From Erysipelotrichaceae bacterium (GTDB taxonomy: Bacteria; Bacillota_I; Bacilli_A; Erysipelotrichales; Erysipelotrichaceae): 13,737 nt of DNA. Where the stretch lies: assembly GCA_019415435.1 (NCBI GenBank), contig DXZE01000046.1, forward strand, positions 1 through 13,737. The letters run 5' to 3'. Each line of letters begins with the position of its first letter. Positions within the stretch are counted from its first letter, which is position 1. Below the pieces are notes generated by a model. It saw only the letters and a list, made by a program, of their open reading frames with translations, was not told the DNA's origin and did no database searches. Below, one piece after another: positions 7,026 to 13,737 of this stretch. Both the position numbers and the translations under genes were made by a program.

Positions 7026-8687
7026 TTAGAACATATCCTTAGTCTGGCTTCCTTTCAGCGCATCATTGATCGAATTCTGTGTGGACTCCTGAAATTGCTG
7101 CAAGCTGTTTGCCCTTCTTAATGTATTGTCAGTCTGCGTTAAATTTTGATAGAAGCTTGCCACCCGGCCAGTCCTTGAATAACTCCGATGATCAAATATC
7201 CGCTTAGTAGCTGCCGAATACATGTGTGATGCCATGGCATTTGTCATTCTGCCAATCATTCTGCCGTTACTTGAATTGAAATCAGCCAATCTTCCGGCTA
7301 AAGTTCCACCCCGTGTCAGTCCTGCGCGGATGCTGCTGACTTCTCCATTCTGCTCCGGCGTTAAAGATGGATCATAACCAGCTGATCCTTCACGTAGATT
7401 TTCCCCATTAGATCCACCTTCGCCAAAATAACTTCTTCCTGCTCCATATTCTTCAAGCGCCAGAGACAGTTCTCCGCGCGACATGTTTTCTGCGCCCGGA
7501 ATTCCTAATGCCTGTGCCGCTTTCATTTGTTTATCTGTTGGCGGGGCATTGAAAGCAGCTGATCCGGGATTCATTGCCCCACCTGATGCACTGCCAGAAC
7601 CACCAGAAGCACCCGGACCGCCGCCATTGAATTTGTTAGGATTCAGCGATTTACCACCCATCACTCTGCCAATACCATATGTTCCGGCTGCCGTCAGGCC
7701 AGTTGTGGCCATCACAGCCTTTGTGCCCATTGCAAGTGCCATTCTTTTGCTTGTATCTGTGGCATTCTTCACGGCGATCAGCGTCTGCATGCTCTGCATT
7801 GCGGTCTGTGCGCCTACATCACCACCGAGCAGCTGTGCAATACCGGAAGGCGCGACAACAACAGCGATTGACGCTCCAAGAAAGACGATCCCTTTTGCAA
7901 GCCCGGTAATTGAGCCGGGCAGTGATAAACAGATTTCCAAAACAAGACGAACCATTACCAGTTGGAAAAATGCGACAAGAAAATCTGACAGGCACAGCCG
8001 AACCCACATACTGGTACTTTGATCAGCTGGGTCAACCAAGCCGGACACAGCATATGGCGCGATGAATATCTTCATAATCAACCCCACCAGACGCTGCACA
8101 ATCTGTATAGCTATCATGAGATAGCAGTATACAGAGATGCCGCCGAGAAGCGTGATCAGAAGGATATTTTCCATATCCGGAATATATTGATACTCTCCAA
8201 CCGGTCCTATACTTTTGTTATTAATTGTTTTTGTTGTAATTACATCTATATAATGCTGTCCTTCTTCTAATGTAATCACATTGCCATCAGCATTTCCGGC
8301 TTCGATAATCAGATCAGACGGCAAGCTGCTTTGCTCCGACATAACCGCATCCGTCGCAGCGGATACTGCCGTCGATAAGAGCGGAAGTACCACAGGGATC
8401 AGCGAAATAATCAAAAGAACCGATATCACACGATTCAGTACATCGATGCCATGAATTTTAGTACCAAGAGAATCATCATAGTATGATCTGACGATCATGG
8501 TCACAATTCTTGCCGTGATGAAAAGCCCGATTGCAGCGCAAAGCACCCAATACACTTTCCAAATCCACGAAAAGTTGCTCAAATTTAACTTAAAAACGGA
8601 TGAAACAATATTGTATGCTCCATCCGTGAATTTTAACATCATCCGGCACATTGCCCATAATACCTGGCGAACAAGGCTTTCTCCCAT
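7026..8687 (-). CDS. VirB6/TrbL-like polytopic membrane protein of the mating channel
   Basis: A 553-residue protein with about five or six membrane helices (roughly 42-66, 87-108, 174-197, 231-254, 262-282, possibly another at 200-214). An extracellular-type loop lies at 110-170. A long soluble C-terminal half follows: an Ala/Met/Thr-rich stretch (290-340), a Gly/Ser linker (354-371), then a helical region with a short T-x-K-Q-x3-A-x2-LGI motif (384-395). This layout fits VirB6/TrbL-type channel proteins of Gram-positive elements; the assignment rests on topology and position before PrgI and VirB4. The start at 8687 is firm: the SD AAAGGAGGTGA is a near-perfect match to the 16S 3' end at optimal spacing, the best RBS in the window. 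This suggests the protein is made in quantity or from a newly independent ribosome entry point. Confidence 0.82.
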   Translation of the reverse strand: MGESLVRQVLWAMCRMMLKFTDGAYNIVSSVFKLNLSNFSWIWKVYWVLCAAIGLFITARIVTMIVRSYYDDSLGTKIHGIDVLNRVISVLLIISLIPVVLPLLSTAVSAATDAVMSEQSSLPSDLIIEAGNADGNVITLEEGQHYIDVITTKTINNKSIGPVGEYQYIPDMENILLITLLGGISVYCYLMIAIQIVQRLVGLIMKIFIAPYAVSGLVDPADQSTSMWVRLCLSDFLVAFFQLVMVRLVLEICLSLPGSITGLAKGIVFLGASIAVVVAPSGIAQLLGGDVGAQTAMQSMQTLIAVKNATDTSKRMALAMGTKAVMATTGLTAAGTYGIGRVMGGKSLNPNKFNGGGPGASGGSGSASGGAMNPGSAAFNAPPTDKQMKAAQALGIPGAENMSRGELSLALEEYGAGRSYFGEGGSNGENLREGSAGYDPSLTPEQNGEVSSIRAGLTRGGTLAGRLADFNSSNGRMIGRMTNAMASHMYSAATKRIFDHRSYSRTGRVASFYQNLTQTDNTLRRANSLQQFQESTQNSINDALKGSQTKDMF

Positions 8688-8691
8688 TCAA

Positions 8692-8703
8692 TCACCTCCT
8701 TTT
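8692..8703 (-). promoter_or_regulatory. Near-consensus Shine-Dalgarno for the VirB6-like gene
   Basis: The minus strand reads AAAGGAGGTGAT, with four bases between it and the ATG at 8687. It is stronger than any other RBS here and settles the start of the VirB6-like gene. Confidence 0.85.
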
Positions 8704-8715
8704 TGAAATGATATA

Positions 8716-9054
8716 TCAGCCGTTAATGCCGAATATTTTCAGCAGTACTGTTACAGACTCAGCAACAACACCAACGATCAGTCCAGTCTTAACGCTTGCC
8801 CAATATGGCTTCTGCTGTTCTCCTTCAGATTCCTTGGAAAAGAACGTAATAGCTTTGATAAGCAGATAGATACCAAGAATTGTCGGAATTGCCCAGAGCA
8901 ATACTGTTTCTAACGGATCAAGATACCCTCTGATCCAACTTTGCATCGCACCTGTATCCATGCCATTACCGGCTGCGTGAACAGGAGTTGTTGCCATAAA
9001 TGCCATAATAAGTGCGGATAAAGATGATGTCATAATTGTTTTAATTCTTTTCAT
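8716..9054 (-). CDS. Small two-TM protein with signal peptide, VirB2-like pilin candidate
   Basis: A 112-residue protein. It begins with a signal sequence (about 1-27, cleavage probably after PVHA), then a short amphipathic stretch and two membrane helices (about 49-67 and 88-108) joined by a charged loop (SKESEGEQQKPYW). This is the VirB2/TrbC pilin architecture, and the gene lies directly before the VirB6-like gene, as expected in a type IV secretion operon. Primary sequence alone does not let me assign a family. It could instead be another small channel component of Gram-positive systems. It has a good SD (AAGGAG at about -11) and its start overlaps the end of the preceding 104-codon gene by 14 bp. 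Confidence 0.65.
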   Translation of the reverse strand: MKRIKTIMTSSLSALIMAFMATTPVHAAGNGMDTGAMQSWIRGYLDPLETVLLWAIPTILGIYLLIKAITFFSKESEGEQQKPYWASVKTGLIVGVVAESVTVLLKIFGING

Positions 9055-9355
9055 TTTTTAATTTCTCCTTATTTTCTCTCTTATAAATTTCAATCTGCAG
9101 ACACAAAATTTCCCAAGTGATCATTTTAAATGTATGATCTCTGGGATTGATCAGAGCAACCTCATGATCCAGCTGATCTGTAACACAGTAGCCGTCATTT
9201 GACTGCTGTACAGTGCTTTGCAGAACGTAGAAATATCGTCCGGCATATGGACAGTCATCCGGAAAAGAAAATGTTGCATTTCCATCTTCCATGGTTTTAA
9301 AGGAAAAACTGTCTCCCGGAAGCGTAATTGTATATTGGGTAATTCTGTCTGCCAT
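9041..9355 (-). CDS. Hypothetical 104-residue protein in transfer operon
   Basis: I do not recognise the family. The protein has no signal peptide or membrane segment. The N-terminal 70 residues are rich in aromatic and beta-branched residues, consistent with a small beta-rich fold (for example FSFPDDCPYAGRYFYVLQ). The C-terminus is a Lys/Glu-rich helix. The start is well supported by AAAGGAG at about -10, and it overlaps the preceding gene as TAATG. Its own end overlaps the VirB2-like gene. Such tight packing with channel genes indicates a cytosolic transfer-related role, but no function can be given. Confidence 0.75.
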   Translation of the reverse strand: MADRITQYTITLPGDSFSFKTMEDGNATFSFPDDCPYAGRYFYVLQSTVQQSNDGYCVTDQLDHEVALINPRDHTFKMITWEILCLQIEIYKRENKEKLKNEKN

Positions 9356-9642
9356 TATGTATTGCTCCTTTCAAACACCGATGAAGAAGCAGTATCAATC
9401 AAATAGTCCGTTCCATTCATCTTCAACGAATTTGCGTAAATAAGACATGGCGCTCTTTCGTCAATGTCAAAGGAATAATCTGACATCATTTTCCACTTTA
9501 CGTTTTCCGGCAGACCGGAAGGATAACCAATAACTTTAATTAGATTAGAAATTCCCATAAGAGCATTGGCAGGAAGAAAACCTGCATACCCTTTGATAAG
9601 CATTCTTGCTGCTGTAATTGAATTGTATTTTTCTGTTTTCAT
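9355..9642 (-). CDS. Hypothetical 95-residue protein in transfer operon
   Basis: I do not recognise the family. The protein is soluble by appearance, with a mixed composition: an N-terminal helix (ITAARMLIKGYAGFLP) and a C-terminal half with beta character (NSLKMNGTDYLIDTASS). There is no signal peptide. A weak AAGG lies about 12 bases upstream of the ATG. The gene directly follows the paired GC-rich hairpins, and its stop overlaps the next start by one base (TAATG), so translation of the two is coupled. It is a real gene by packing and frame, with function unknown. Confidence 0.7.
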   Translation of the reverse strand: MKTEKYNSITAARMLIKGYAGFLPANALMGISNLIKVIGYPSGLPENVKWKMMSDYSFDIDERAPCLIYANSLKMNGTDYLIDTASSSVFERSNT

Positions 9643-9660
9643 ATGCTAAACCTTGTAATG

Positions 9661-9683
9661 TCTGGGGGCGAAACGCCCCCAGA
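9661..9683 (-). repeat. GC-rich hairpin, copy 1 (10-bp stem)
   Basis: TCTGGGGGCG and CGCCCCCAGA pair perfectly around a 3-nt loop. The core GGGGGCGAAACGCCCCC (9664-9680) recurs exactly at 9704-9720. In the minus-strand RNA it is followed by CATTACAAGG, the RBS region of the 95-codon gene, so there is no U tract. It is therefore not a standard terminator. A role in mRNA stability or processing is plausible. Confidence 0.75.
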
Positions 9684-9703
9684 GCTATGCTGAGAACCCT
9701 TTC

Positions 9704-9720
9704 GGGGGCGAAACGCCCCC
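9704..9720 (-). repeat. GC-rich hairpin, copy 2 (7-bp stem)
   Basis: An exact copy of the 17-bp core of the hairpin at 9664-9680, beginning 40 bp away and 5 bp after the stop of the Ig-like membrane protein gene. In minus-strand RNA the sequence GAAAGGGTTC follows, again with no U tract. Each arm could pair with either copy, so alternative folds are possible. The core stands out strongly from the surrounding ~40% GC sequence. Confidence 0.75.
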
Positions 9721-9725
9721 AAGTA

Positions 9726-10853
9726 TTAATAAGTTAGTTCATAGCCAGTGTATAAGCCATCTGATCCGGTAAGCGGTTTACAAGAGTACGCTCCATGTGC
9801 AGATCCAGCCGCGATACAAGCCTGATAGGCAGTGTCCATATCGTAGCCATCCGAAAACAAGTAATCTGCTGTGCCGTGGCTTACAGATGATGAGGATGAT
9901 CCGGTTGTGTTAGAGCTGCTGCCGGAGCTTTTAGTTCCACTATCTGAATTCTTGTAAATAATGATTGTTTCCGGCTCCGGCGCAGGATCGGGGTCTTTAA
10001 AATGTACGATCAGATCAGCAGTTCCCGTATTGCCGGATGAATCCGTAACTTTGAACTGAACAGTCTGCTGATCAGCAGAACTGTCCGGATCATTCCATGT
10101 CACATGCTCTGTCAGATCACCATCCACATCATCAACCGCTGATGTAAGATATGCCTTGCCAGAAAATGTATCTGTTCCTCTTGTCAGCGTGACTTCATGT
10201 GTATTCAGTGTAATCACAGGTGCTTCTTGATCCACCACATTGATTGTTAGCGTCTTTGTGATAGATTTCATGGAATTTTTCAATGTATATACGGCTTCTT
10301 GTTCCCCTAACTTCTTCGTATCCACGTTGCTTGGCAGTATGAGCTGCACACCGGACTGCTTAGTATAGTCCGATACATAGTCCGTGGCGGCAAACGGCGC
10401 ATCATACGCAAGTGTTACAGTATCTTCCTTTAGGCTCAGATTAAGCGTCTGATTCCGGACGTTAAGATAATCATTCATGTGGAAGCCGACAAAGGCGATC
10501 AGAAGCGCCACAGCTACGCCGGAAAGAGCAATCACAATATTCCGTATATGTTTCTTTCTCAGATCTGCATCTGCGGTTTCCTTCACCGAATTGAGGTCTT
10601 CGATCTGCATTCTGGTGTACTGCATCGCCTTATAATCGATTCCCGGGCTTGCAAACGCAGCAATCTCCCTCTCACTCATGCCATGCTCTAACGCCAGACG
10701 TATCTCCTGCATCTGCATGAAATCGTATTCCGGCTTGGCATACAGATTGACCTGTGTTGTACTCAGGCCATTGCGAAGTCCGGTTTTTACTTCATTCATC
10801 TGATCAGAATTCAGCCCACGGCTTCTCACTTCTTCCAAATAATCCAATCGCAT
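9726..10853 (-). CDS. Single-pass membrane protein with cytosolic repeats and extracellular Ig-like domains
   Basis: A 375-residue protein. The cytosolic part (1-103) carries about two and a half 29-residue repeats with the pattern QM-x-E-x-(K/R)-x2-L-x2-G-(L/M) followed by YA-x-P or FA-x-P (near 14-42, 43-71, 72-86); similar repeats occur in proteins of Firmicute mobile elements. One membrane helix (104-124) follows. The outer part has an Ig-like segment (about 135-206), a second domain of the DUF5011 type (about 207-286, with EAPVITL and DDVDGDLT and ending VTDSSGNTG), a Pro/Ser-rich linker (287-327), and a small C-terminal domain with two Cys (346 and 358). It could be a surface adhesin or a channel-associated scaffold linking the cell surface to a cytosolic partner. 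The RBS is poor (GAGG too close to the ATG at 10853). Confidence 0.75.
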   Translation of the reverse strand: MRLDYLEEVRSRGLNSDQMNEVKTGLRNGLSTTQVNLYAKPEYDFMQMQEIRLALEHGMSEREIAAFASPGIDYKAMQYTRMQIEDLNSVKETADADLRKKHIRNIVIALSGVAVALLIAFVGFHMNDYLNVRNQTLNLSLKEDTVTLAYDAPFAATDYVSDYTKQSGVQLILPSNVDTKKLGEQEAVYTLKNSMKSITKTLTINVVDQEAPVITLNTHEVTLTRGTDTFSGKAYLTSAVDDVDGDLTEHVTWNDPDSSADQQTVQFKVTDSSGNTGTADLIVHFKDPDPAPEPETIIIYKNSDSGTKSSGSSSNTTGSSSSSVSHGTADYLFSDGYDMDTAYQACIAAGSAHGAYSCKPLTGSDGLYTGYELTY

Positions 10854-10938
10854 CGCCTCACTTCTGTTGTAATGATGTTAGTCATACTGATACCGTGTTT
10901 CTTGCTCACTCTGCTTTTTCTTTAATACTGTAGTTTCT

Positions 10939-11628
10939 TCAGAATCCTCTGTAGATATTGCCAGGATCATAACCGAGTTCTTCATTTCTCCGCTGCTCAT
11001 ATGCACTTCCGAGCTCCAATCCATATTGAGCATCGTAGTGATATACATGATTTGACAGCTGATCCAGAATGTCTACATTGTTTGCATTCACAGCCCGGAT
11101 CATTCTGTCCAGTTCCTTTGTCTTTTGCAAGGTATCGTCTGGAATTACAAGACACTCGAATATTGATGAGGGAATCACATATACACCCGAACCAAAATTA
11201 TGCACCATTGAACTCATTGCAGTTGTATACGCCGCTGCTGCCGCGCCATATTGCGATCCTTTTGTCTCCAAAACATAGATTTGCATACCATTCTGTTCTG
11301 GAAGGCCAAGGATGTCTGTAATCGGTGTTATAGTTGCCGGATGATTCTTTTCAGCTGCAGCTTCTGCCTTTTGCATAAATTCAGAAGCATCTAAACCTAA
11401 AATTTCCGGCGTGTATTTTGTCAGAATATCATCTTTTCCATTAAGAATTGTTGTGCAATATATGAGAGATATGTCACCAAAATCTTTCCGCAGAAAATTT
11501 GTACGGTTCACAGTATGAGACGGCACGAGTTTGAGATATATTCCACCTAATACTGTATTTAGTGCATCTCCATTACGAAATATGTTATTTTCTTTTTCCG
11601 CTGCCATAGTCTCACTGATCTTCCTCAT
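10939..11628 (-). CDS. DUF5688 family protein, N-terminally short
   Basis: A 229-residue soluble protein of unknown function. The segment VYVIPSSIFECLVIPD (about 150-165) and the following region through LSNHVYHYD (near 192-200) match what I know of the DUF5688 family, which is common in Clostridia and their mobile elements. Family members usually carry an extra N-terminal ~80 residues; this one enters directly at the middle domain (LVPSHTVNRTN). It thus looks like a short form, though without a frameshift in view. It overlaps the preceding 39-codon gene by 17 bp and has GGAAG at about -9. The context makes a conjugation-related role likely but does not define it. Confidence 0.8.
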   Translation of the reverse strand: MRKISETMAAEKENNIFRNGDALNTVLGGIYLKLVPSHTVNRTNFLRKDFGDISLIYCTTILNGKDDILTKYTPEILGLDASEFMQKAEAAAEKNHPATITPITDILGLPEQNGMQIYVLETKGSQYGAAAAAYTTAMSSMVHNFGSGVYVIPSSIFECLVIPDDTLQKTKELDRMIRAVNANNVDILDQLSNHVYHYDAQYGLELGSAYEQRRNEELGYDPGNIYRGF

Positions 11629-11731
11629 AATATTCTTCCGGTTCTTCCATTCCGCTAAGAAACAGATAGTACTTTTCTAGTCTCTTCAGCTGTTCTTCTG
11701 TAAACTTTTGCTTGTTCTCATTATTCTCCAT
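11612..11731 (-). CDS. 39-residue charged small protein
   Basis: The frame opens with ATG at 11731 and ends with TGA at 11612, overlapping the DUF5688 start by 17 bp. The product is rich in Glu, Lys and Tyr (MENNENKQKFTEEQLKRLEK at the N-terminus; a Glu/Tyr-rich end) and is likely one or two helices. AAAGGG sits about 10 bases before the ATG, a good site. It is placed directly after the terminator-like hairpin following the helicase gene. The good RBS and overlap with the next start favour a real gene, possibly a translational leader for DUF5688. No family is recognised. Confidence 0.6.
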   Translation of the reverse strand: MENNENKQKFTEEQLKRLEKYYLFLSGMEEPEEYYEEDQ

Positions 11732-11751
11732 ATTTGCTTTCCCTTTCATAG

Positions 11752-11778
11752 AAAAATCCGGCATTTCGCCAGATATTT
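11752..11778 (-). terminator. Intrinsic terminator-like hairpin after the helicase gene
   Basis: In the minus-strand RNA the stem ATCTGGC/GCCGGAT (7 bp, one G-U) encloses GAAAT and is followed by five T, beginning 4 bp after the helicase stop. The G-U pair becomes C-A in the plus-strand RNA, so the hairpin is better on the minus strand. The RBS of the next gene follows within about 8 bases, so there is no space for a promoter between them. Either it attenuates the operon or read-through is controlled. Confidence 0.7.
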
Positions 11779-13737
11779 TTACATTCCCATATAGTTATAT
11801 TCATTATTCCCTTGATGCTCTTCAGATGTTTGACCATCACCTTCTACAATGTCATCAGTCTGTACATTTTCTGGCTTTTCATCAACATTCAGCAAGGCAT
11901 TTAACTCTTCCAGTCGGTCATTCTTCTGCTTTAGCTCTTCTTCCTGTTCAAACGGTTTTCCGAGTGCTTCTTTAGATGCTTTTTCCTGTCTCTGAAAGTC
12001 TTCCAACATTGCCTTTGCTACCGTGAGTTCGTCCGGAATACCGTCAATCACGTTATCGAGACGTGTGATATTTCCACTTGCACTGTCACCCAATACGGCA
12101 GCGTGAAGCCGTTCTCCTCTCAGCCCGGCTCGGAATTTATTCTCAAACGAATCATACGTCAGTTCGATGTTAAACCCGCGATAGGAACCGATATTCTTGG
12201 TCAGCAGACCTGTGAAATGCTTGCAAGCGGAAAGAATCGCCTGCCCTGCATCTTCACGTTTTTCATAAAACTTATTATTCACGGTCATGCCGACGAATCC
12301 GTCTTTACCCTGCGGATGCTGCTCCGCAGTCTGAATATCTTTCTGATACCCGCTGATGATGTTTTTCTGCTGCTGAATTTTTTCCGGGTAATACCGCAGA
12401 ATTTTATCTTGCAGCATGTACTGTTCATTTTTGTAATTTGCTTTCAGCACCTTTAGTTTCGATACCTGGATATCTAGATCCATCTTCTCTTTGATCAGAG
12501 GATTGTTCTCGCATAATGCCTTGACTTCCGCAAAATTCAGCACTTGTTCATCCATATCCTCACAGGAGCGCACAGGTGCTTTGCTTGTCATGATCTGTGA
12601 TATGTATTTCTGCTTGGTTTCCAGGGTCTGCCAGAGATAGGCATCGAACGTTCCACTTGTTACGTACTGGTAGATATATACCTTCGGATTCATATTTCCC
12701 TGCCGGACTATTCTGCCGTTCCTCTGCGTCATATCCGCCGGACGCCATCCAACATCCAGATGATGTACGGCAATCAGACGATCCTGCACGTTTGTCCCGG
12801 CCCCCATTTTCTGCGTGGAACCAAACAGAATTCTCACTTCTCCGGCTCTCACCTTTGCGAAAAGAGCCTTTTTCTTTTCTTCCGTTCCGGCATCATGGAT
12901 GAATGCGATCTCCGATTCCGGCACACCGGATACAATCAACTTTTCCTTGATATCATCGTAAACATTGAACGTCCCCGGCTTTGGCGTGGACATATCGCAG
13001 AAGATCAACTGCGTCAGCCGATTCTCTGCGCCATCCTTCCATATCTGCAGAACATTCTTTACACAGGCGTTTACCTTGCTGTTCGGATCATCCGGCAGAG
13101 CATCATTCATGAGACGCTGATCCAAGCCGATTTTCCGACCATCAGACGTTATTTTTAACATGTTGTCTTCGGATGGATCAACCGAACCGTTATGTACCTT
13201 GGTAGCACGCTCAGACAGGCTCTTGACCATCTCCTGTTGTATTTCTGACGGTTCCACAACCACCGTTTTGCTTTCCACATCCGGGACAGGCAAATGCAGC
13301 TGATCCGCCGTTTTGATATCGGCAACCTCTTTGAAGATGCTCATTAATTCCGGCAGATTGTAGAATTTTGCAAACCGTGTTCTTGCCCGGTATCCGGTTC
13401 CTTCCGGTGCTAATTCTATGGAAGTAGTGGTTTCCCCAAATGTTGAAGCCCATGCATCGAATAACTGCAGATTTTTTTCATTCAGCGTATCGTACTGCAG
13501 ATAACGCATCATCGTATACAGCTCTGTCATGGAATTGCTCACAGGGGTTCCCGTTGCAAAGACAACACCGCGACCGCCAGTGATTTCATCCATGTACTGA
13601 CACTTGTTGAACATATCTGTTGATTTCGCGGCTTCTGATGTAGAAATTCCGGCAACATTACGCATTTTTGTATATAAAAAAAGATTTTTGAAAGCATGTG
13701 CTTCATCGACAAACAGCCGATCCACGCCAAGCTGCTC
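11779..13737 (-). CDS. DEAH/SNF2-like helicase of mobile elements (N-terminus beyond window)
   Basis: The C-terminal 652 residues of a much larger protein. The frame is open to the window edge: four more codons, reading EQLG, precede a GTG that is internal Val, not a start. Superfamily 2 motifs are present: motif II VDEAH (about 10-14 of the visible part), motif III ATGTPVSNS (about 61-69), and motifs V/VI (KMGAGTNVQDR and QRNGRIVRQGN). After the helicase core come a coiled-coil-rich region and an acidic Asp/Glu/Gln tail ending EYNYMGM. Such helicases in Firmicute ICEs and plasmids are often fused to an upstream N6-adenine methylase and described as SNF2/antirestriction-like; whether that domain exists here cannot be seen. 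Its role in transfer or defence evasion is not settled. A terminator-like hairpin follows the gene. Confidence 0.9.
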   Translation of the reverse strand, partial: EQLGVDRLFVDEAHAFKNLFLYTKMRNVAGISTSEAAKSTDMFNKCQYMDEITGGRGVVFATGTPVSNSMTELYTMMRYLQYDTLNEKNLQLFDAWASTFGETTTSIELAPEGTGYRARTRFAKFYNLPELMSIFKEVADIKTADQLHLPVPDVESKTVVVEPSEIQQEMVKSLSERATKVHNGSVDPSEDNMLKITSDGRKIGLDQRLMNDALPDDPNSKVNACVKNVLQIWKDGAENRLTQLIFCDMSTPKPGTFNVYDDIKEKLIVSGVPESEIAFIHDAGTEEKKKALFAKVRAGEVRILFGSTQKMGAGTNVQDRLIAVHHLDVGWRPADMTQRNGRIVRQGNMNPKVYIYQYVTSGTFDAYLWQTLETKQKYISQIMTSKAPVRSCEDMDEQVLNFAEVKALCENNPLIKEKMDLDIQVSKLKVLKANYKNEQYMLQDKILRYYPEKIQQQKNIISGYQKDIQTAEQHPQGKDGFVGMTVNNKFYEKREDAGQAILSACKHFTGLLTKNIGSYRGFNIELTYDSFENKFRAGLRGERLHAAVLGDSASGNITRLDNVIDGIPDELTVAKAMLEDFQRQEKASKEALGKPFEQEEELKQKNDRLEELNALLNVDEKPENVQTDDIVEGDGQTSEEHQGNNEYNYMGM

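Noticed and set aside
7483..8022. 179-codon plus-strand open frame
   Set aside because: A shadow of the VirB6-like gene: Pro/Ala/Ser-rich, no RBS, and the minus-strand frame has clear membrane helices and a near-perfect SD.
9661..9720. Paired GC-rich repeats as a CRISPR array or intrinsic terminator
   Set aside because: Only two copies with a 23-bp gap and no further repeats; no U tract on either strand.
10878..10970. 30-codon minus-strand frame (MILAISTEDSEE...) overlapping the end of the DUF5688 gene
   Set aside because: It would fill the gap before the Ig-like protein gene, but there is no good RBS and the size is at chance level. It is possible but not supported.
12103..13158. Plus-strand open frames opposite the helicase gene
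   Set aside because: The minus-strand frame has the full set of SF2 helicase motifs, so these are shadows.

Overview
This window looks like part of the transfer region of a Gram-positive (Bacillota) conjugative element, either an ICE or a conjugative plasmid. The support is a single-strand run of genes with AAGGAG/AAAGGAGGTGA-type ribosome binding sites, a PrgI-like + VirB4 pair, a CHAP cell-wall hydrolase, a MobL-type relaxase, a DUF5688 protein and a helicase typical of large Firmicute mobile elements. The composition and families would suit a gut Clostridia or Erysipelotrichia host, but the sequence does not fix the species. All supported genes are on the minus strand, so transcription runs from high to low coordinates. 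No coding region on the plus strand is credible.

In transcription order: (1) 13737-11779 is the C-terminal part of a large DEAH/SNF2-like helicase, cut by the window edge. (2) 11731-10939 holds a 39-codon gene overlapping a DUF5688 protein. (3) 10853-9726 encodes a membrane protein with cytosolic 29-residue repeats and extracellular Ig-like domains. (4) 9720-9661 has two identical very GC-rich hairpins. (5) 9642-4010 is the mating-channel block: two small unknown proteins, a VirB2-like two-TM protein, a VirB6/TrbL-like membrane protein, a PrgI/VirB3-like protein and the VirB4 ATPase. (6) 3945-2423 is a secreted CHAP hydrolase translationally coupled (ATGA) to a membrane-anchored sortase-B-like protein that has lost its catalytic Cys and Arg. 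(7) 2422-2053 is noncoding, with a phased array of TCGG motifs and inverted repeats, and is the best candidate for oriT. (8) 2052-1 is a relaxosome cassette: a ribbon-helix-helix protein, a coiled-coil/acidic-tail protein and a MobL-type relaxase, also cut by the window edge.

The channel genes would build the membrane complex. The CHAP enzyme would open peptidoglycan. The RHH protein, coiled-coil protein and relaxase would process DNA at the adjacent oriT. A coupling protein (VirD4/TcpA type) and a VirB8/TcpC-like protein are not visible and presumably lie outside.

The most interesting points are the apparently dead sortase, the TCGG array, and several terminator-like hairpins placed inside the operon with no room for new promoters. 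That last pattern suggests read-through control such as processive antitermination.
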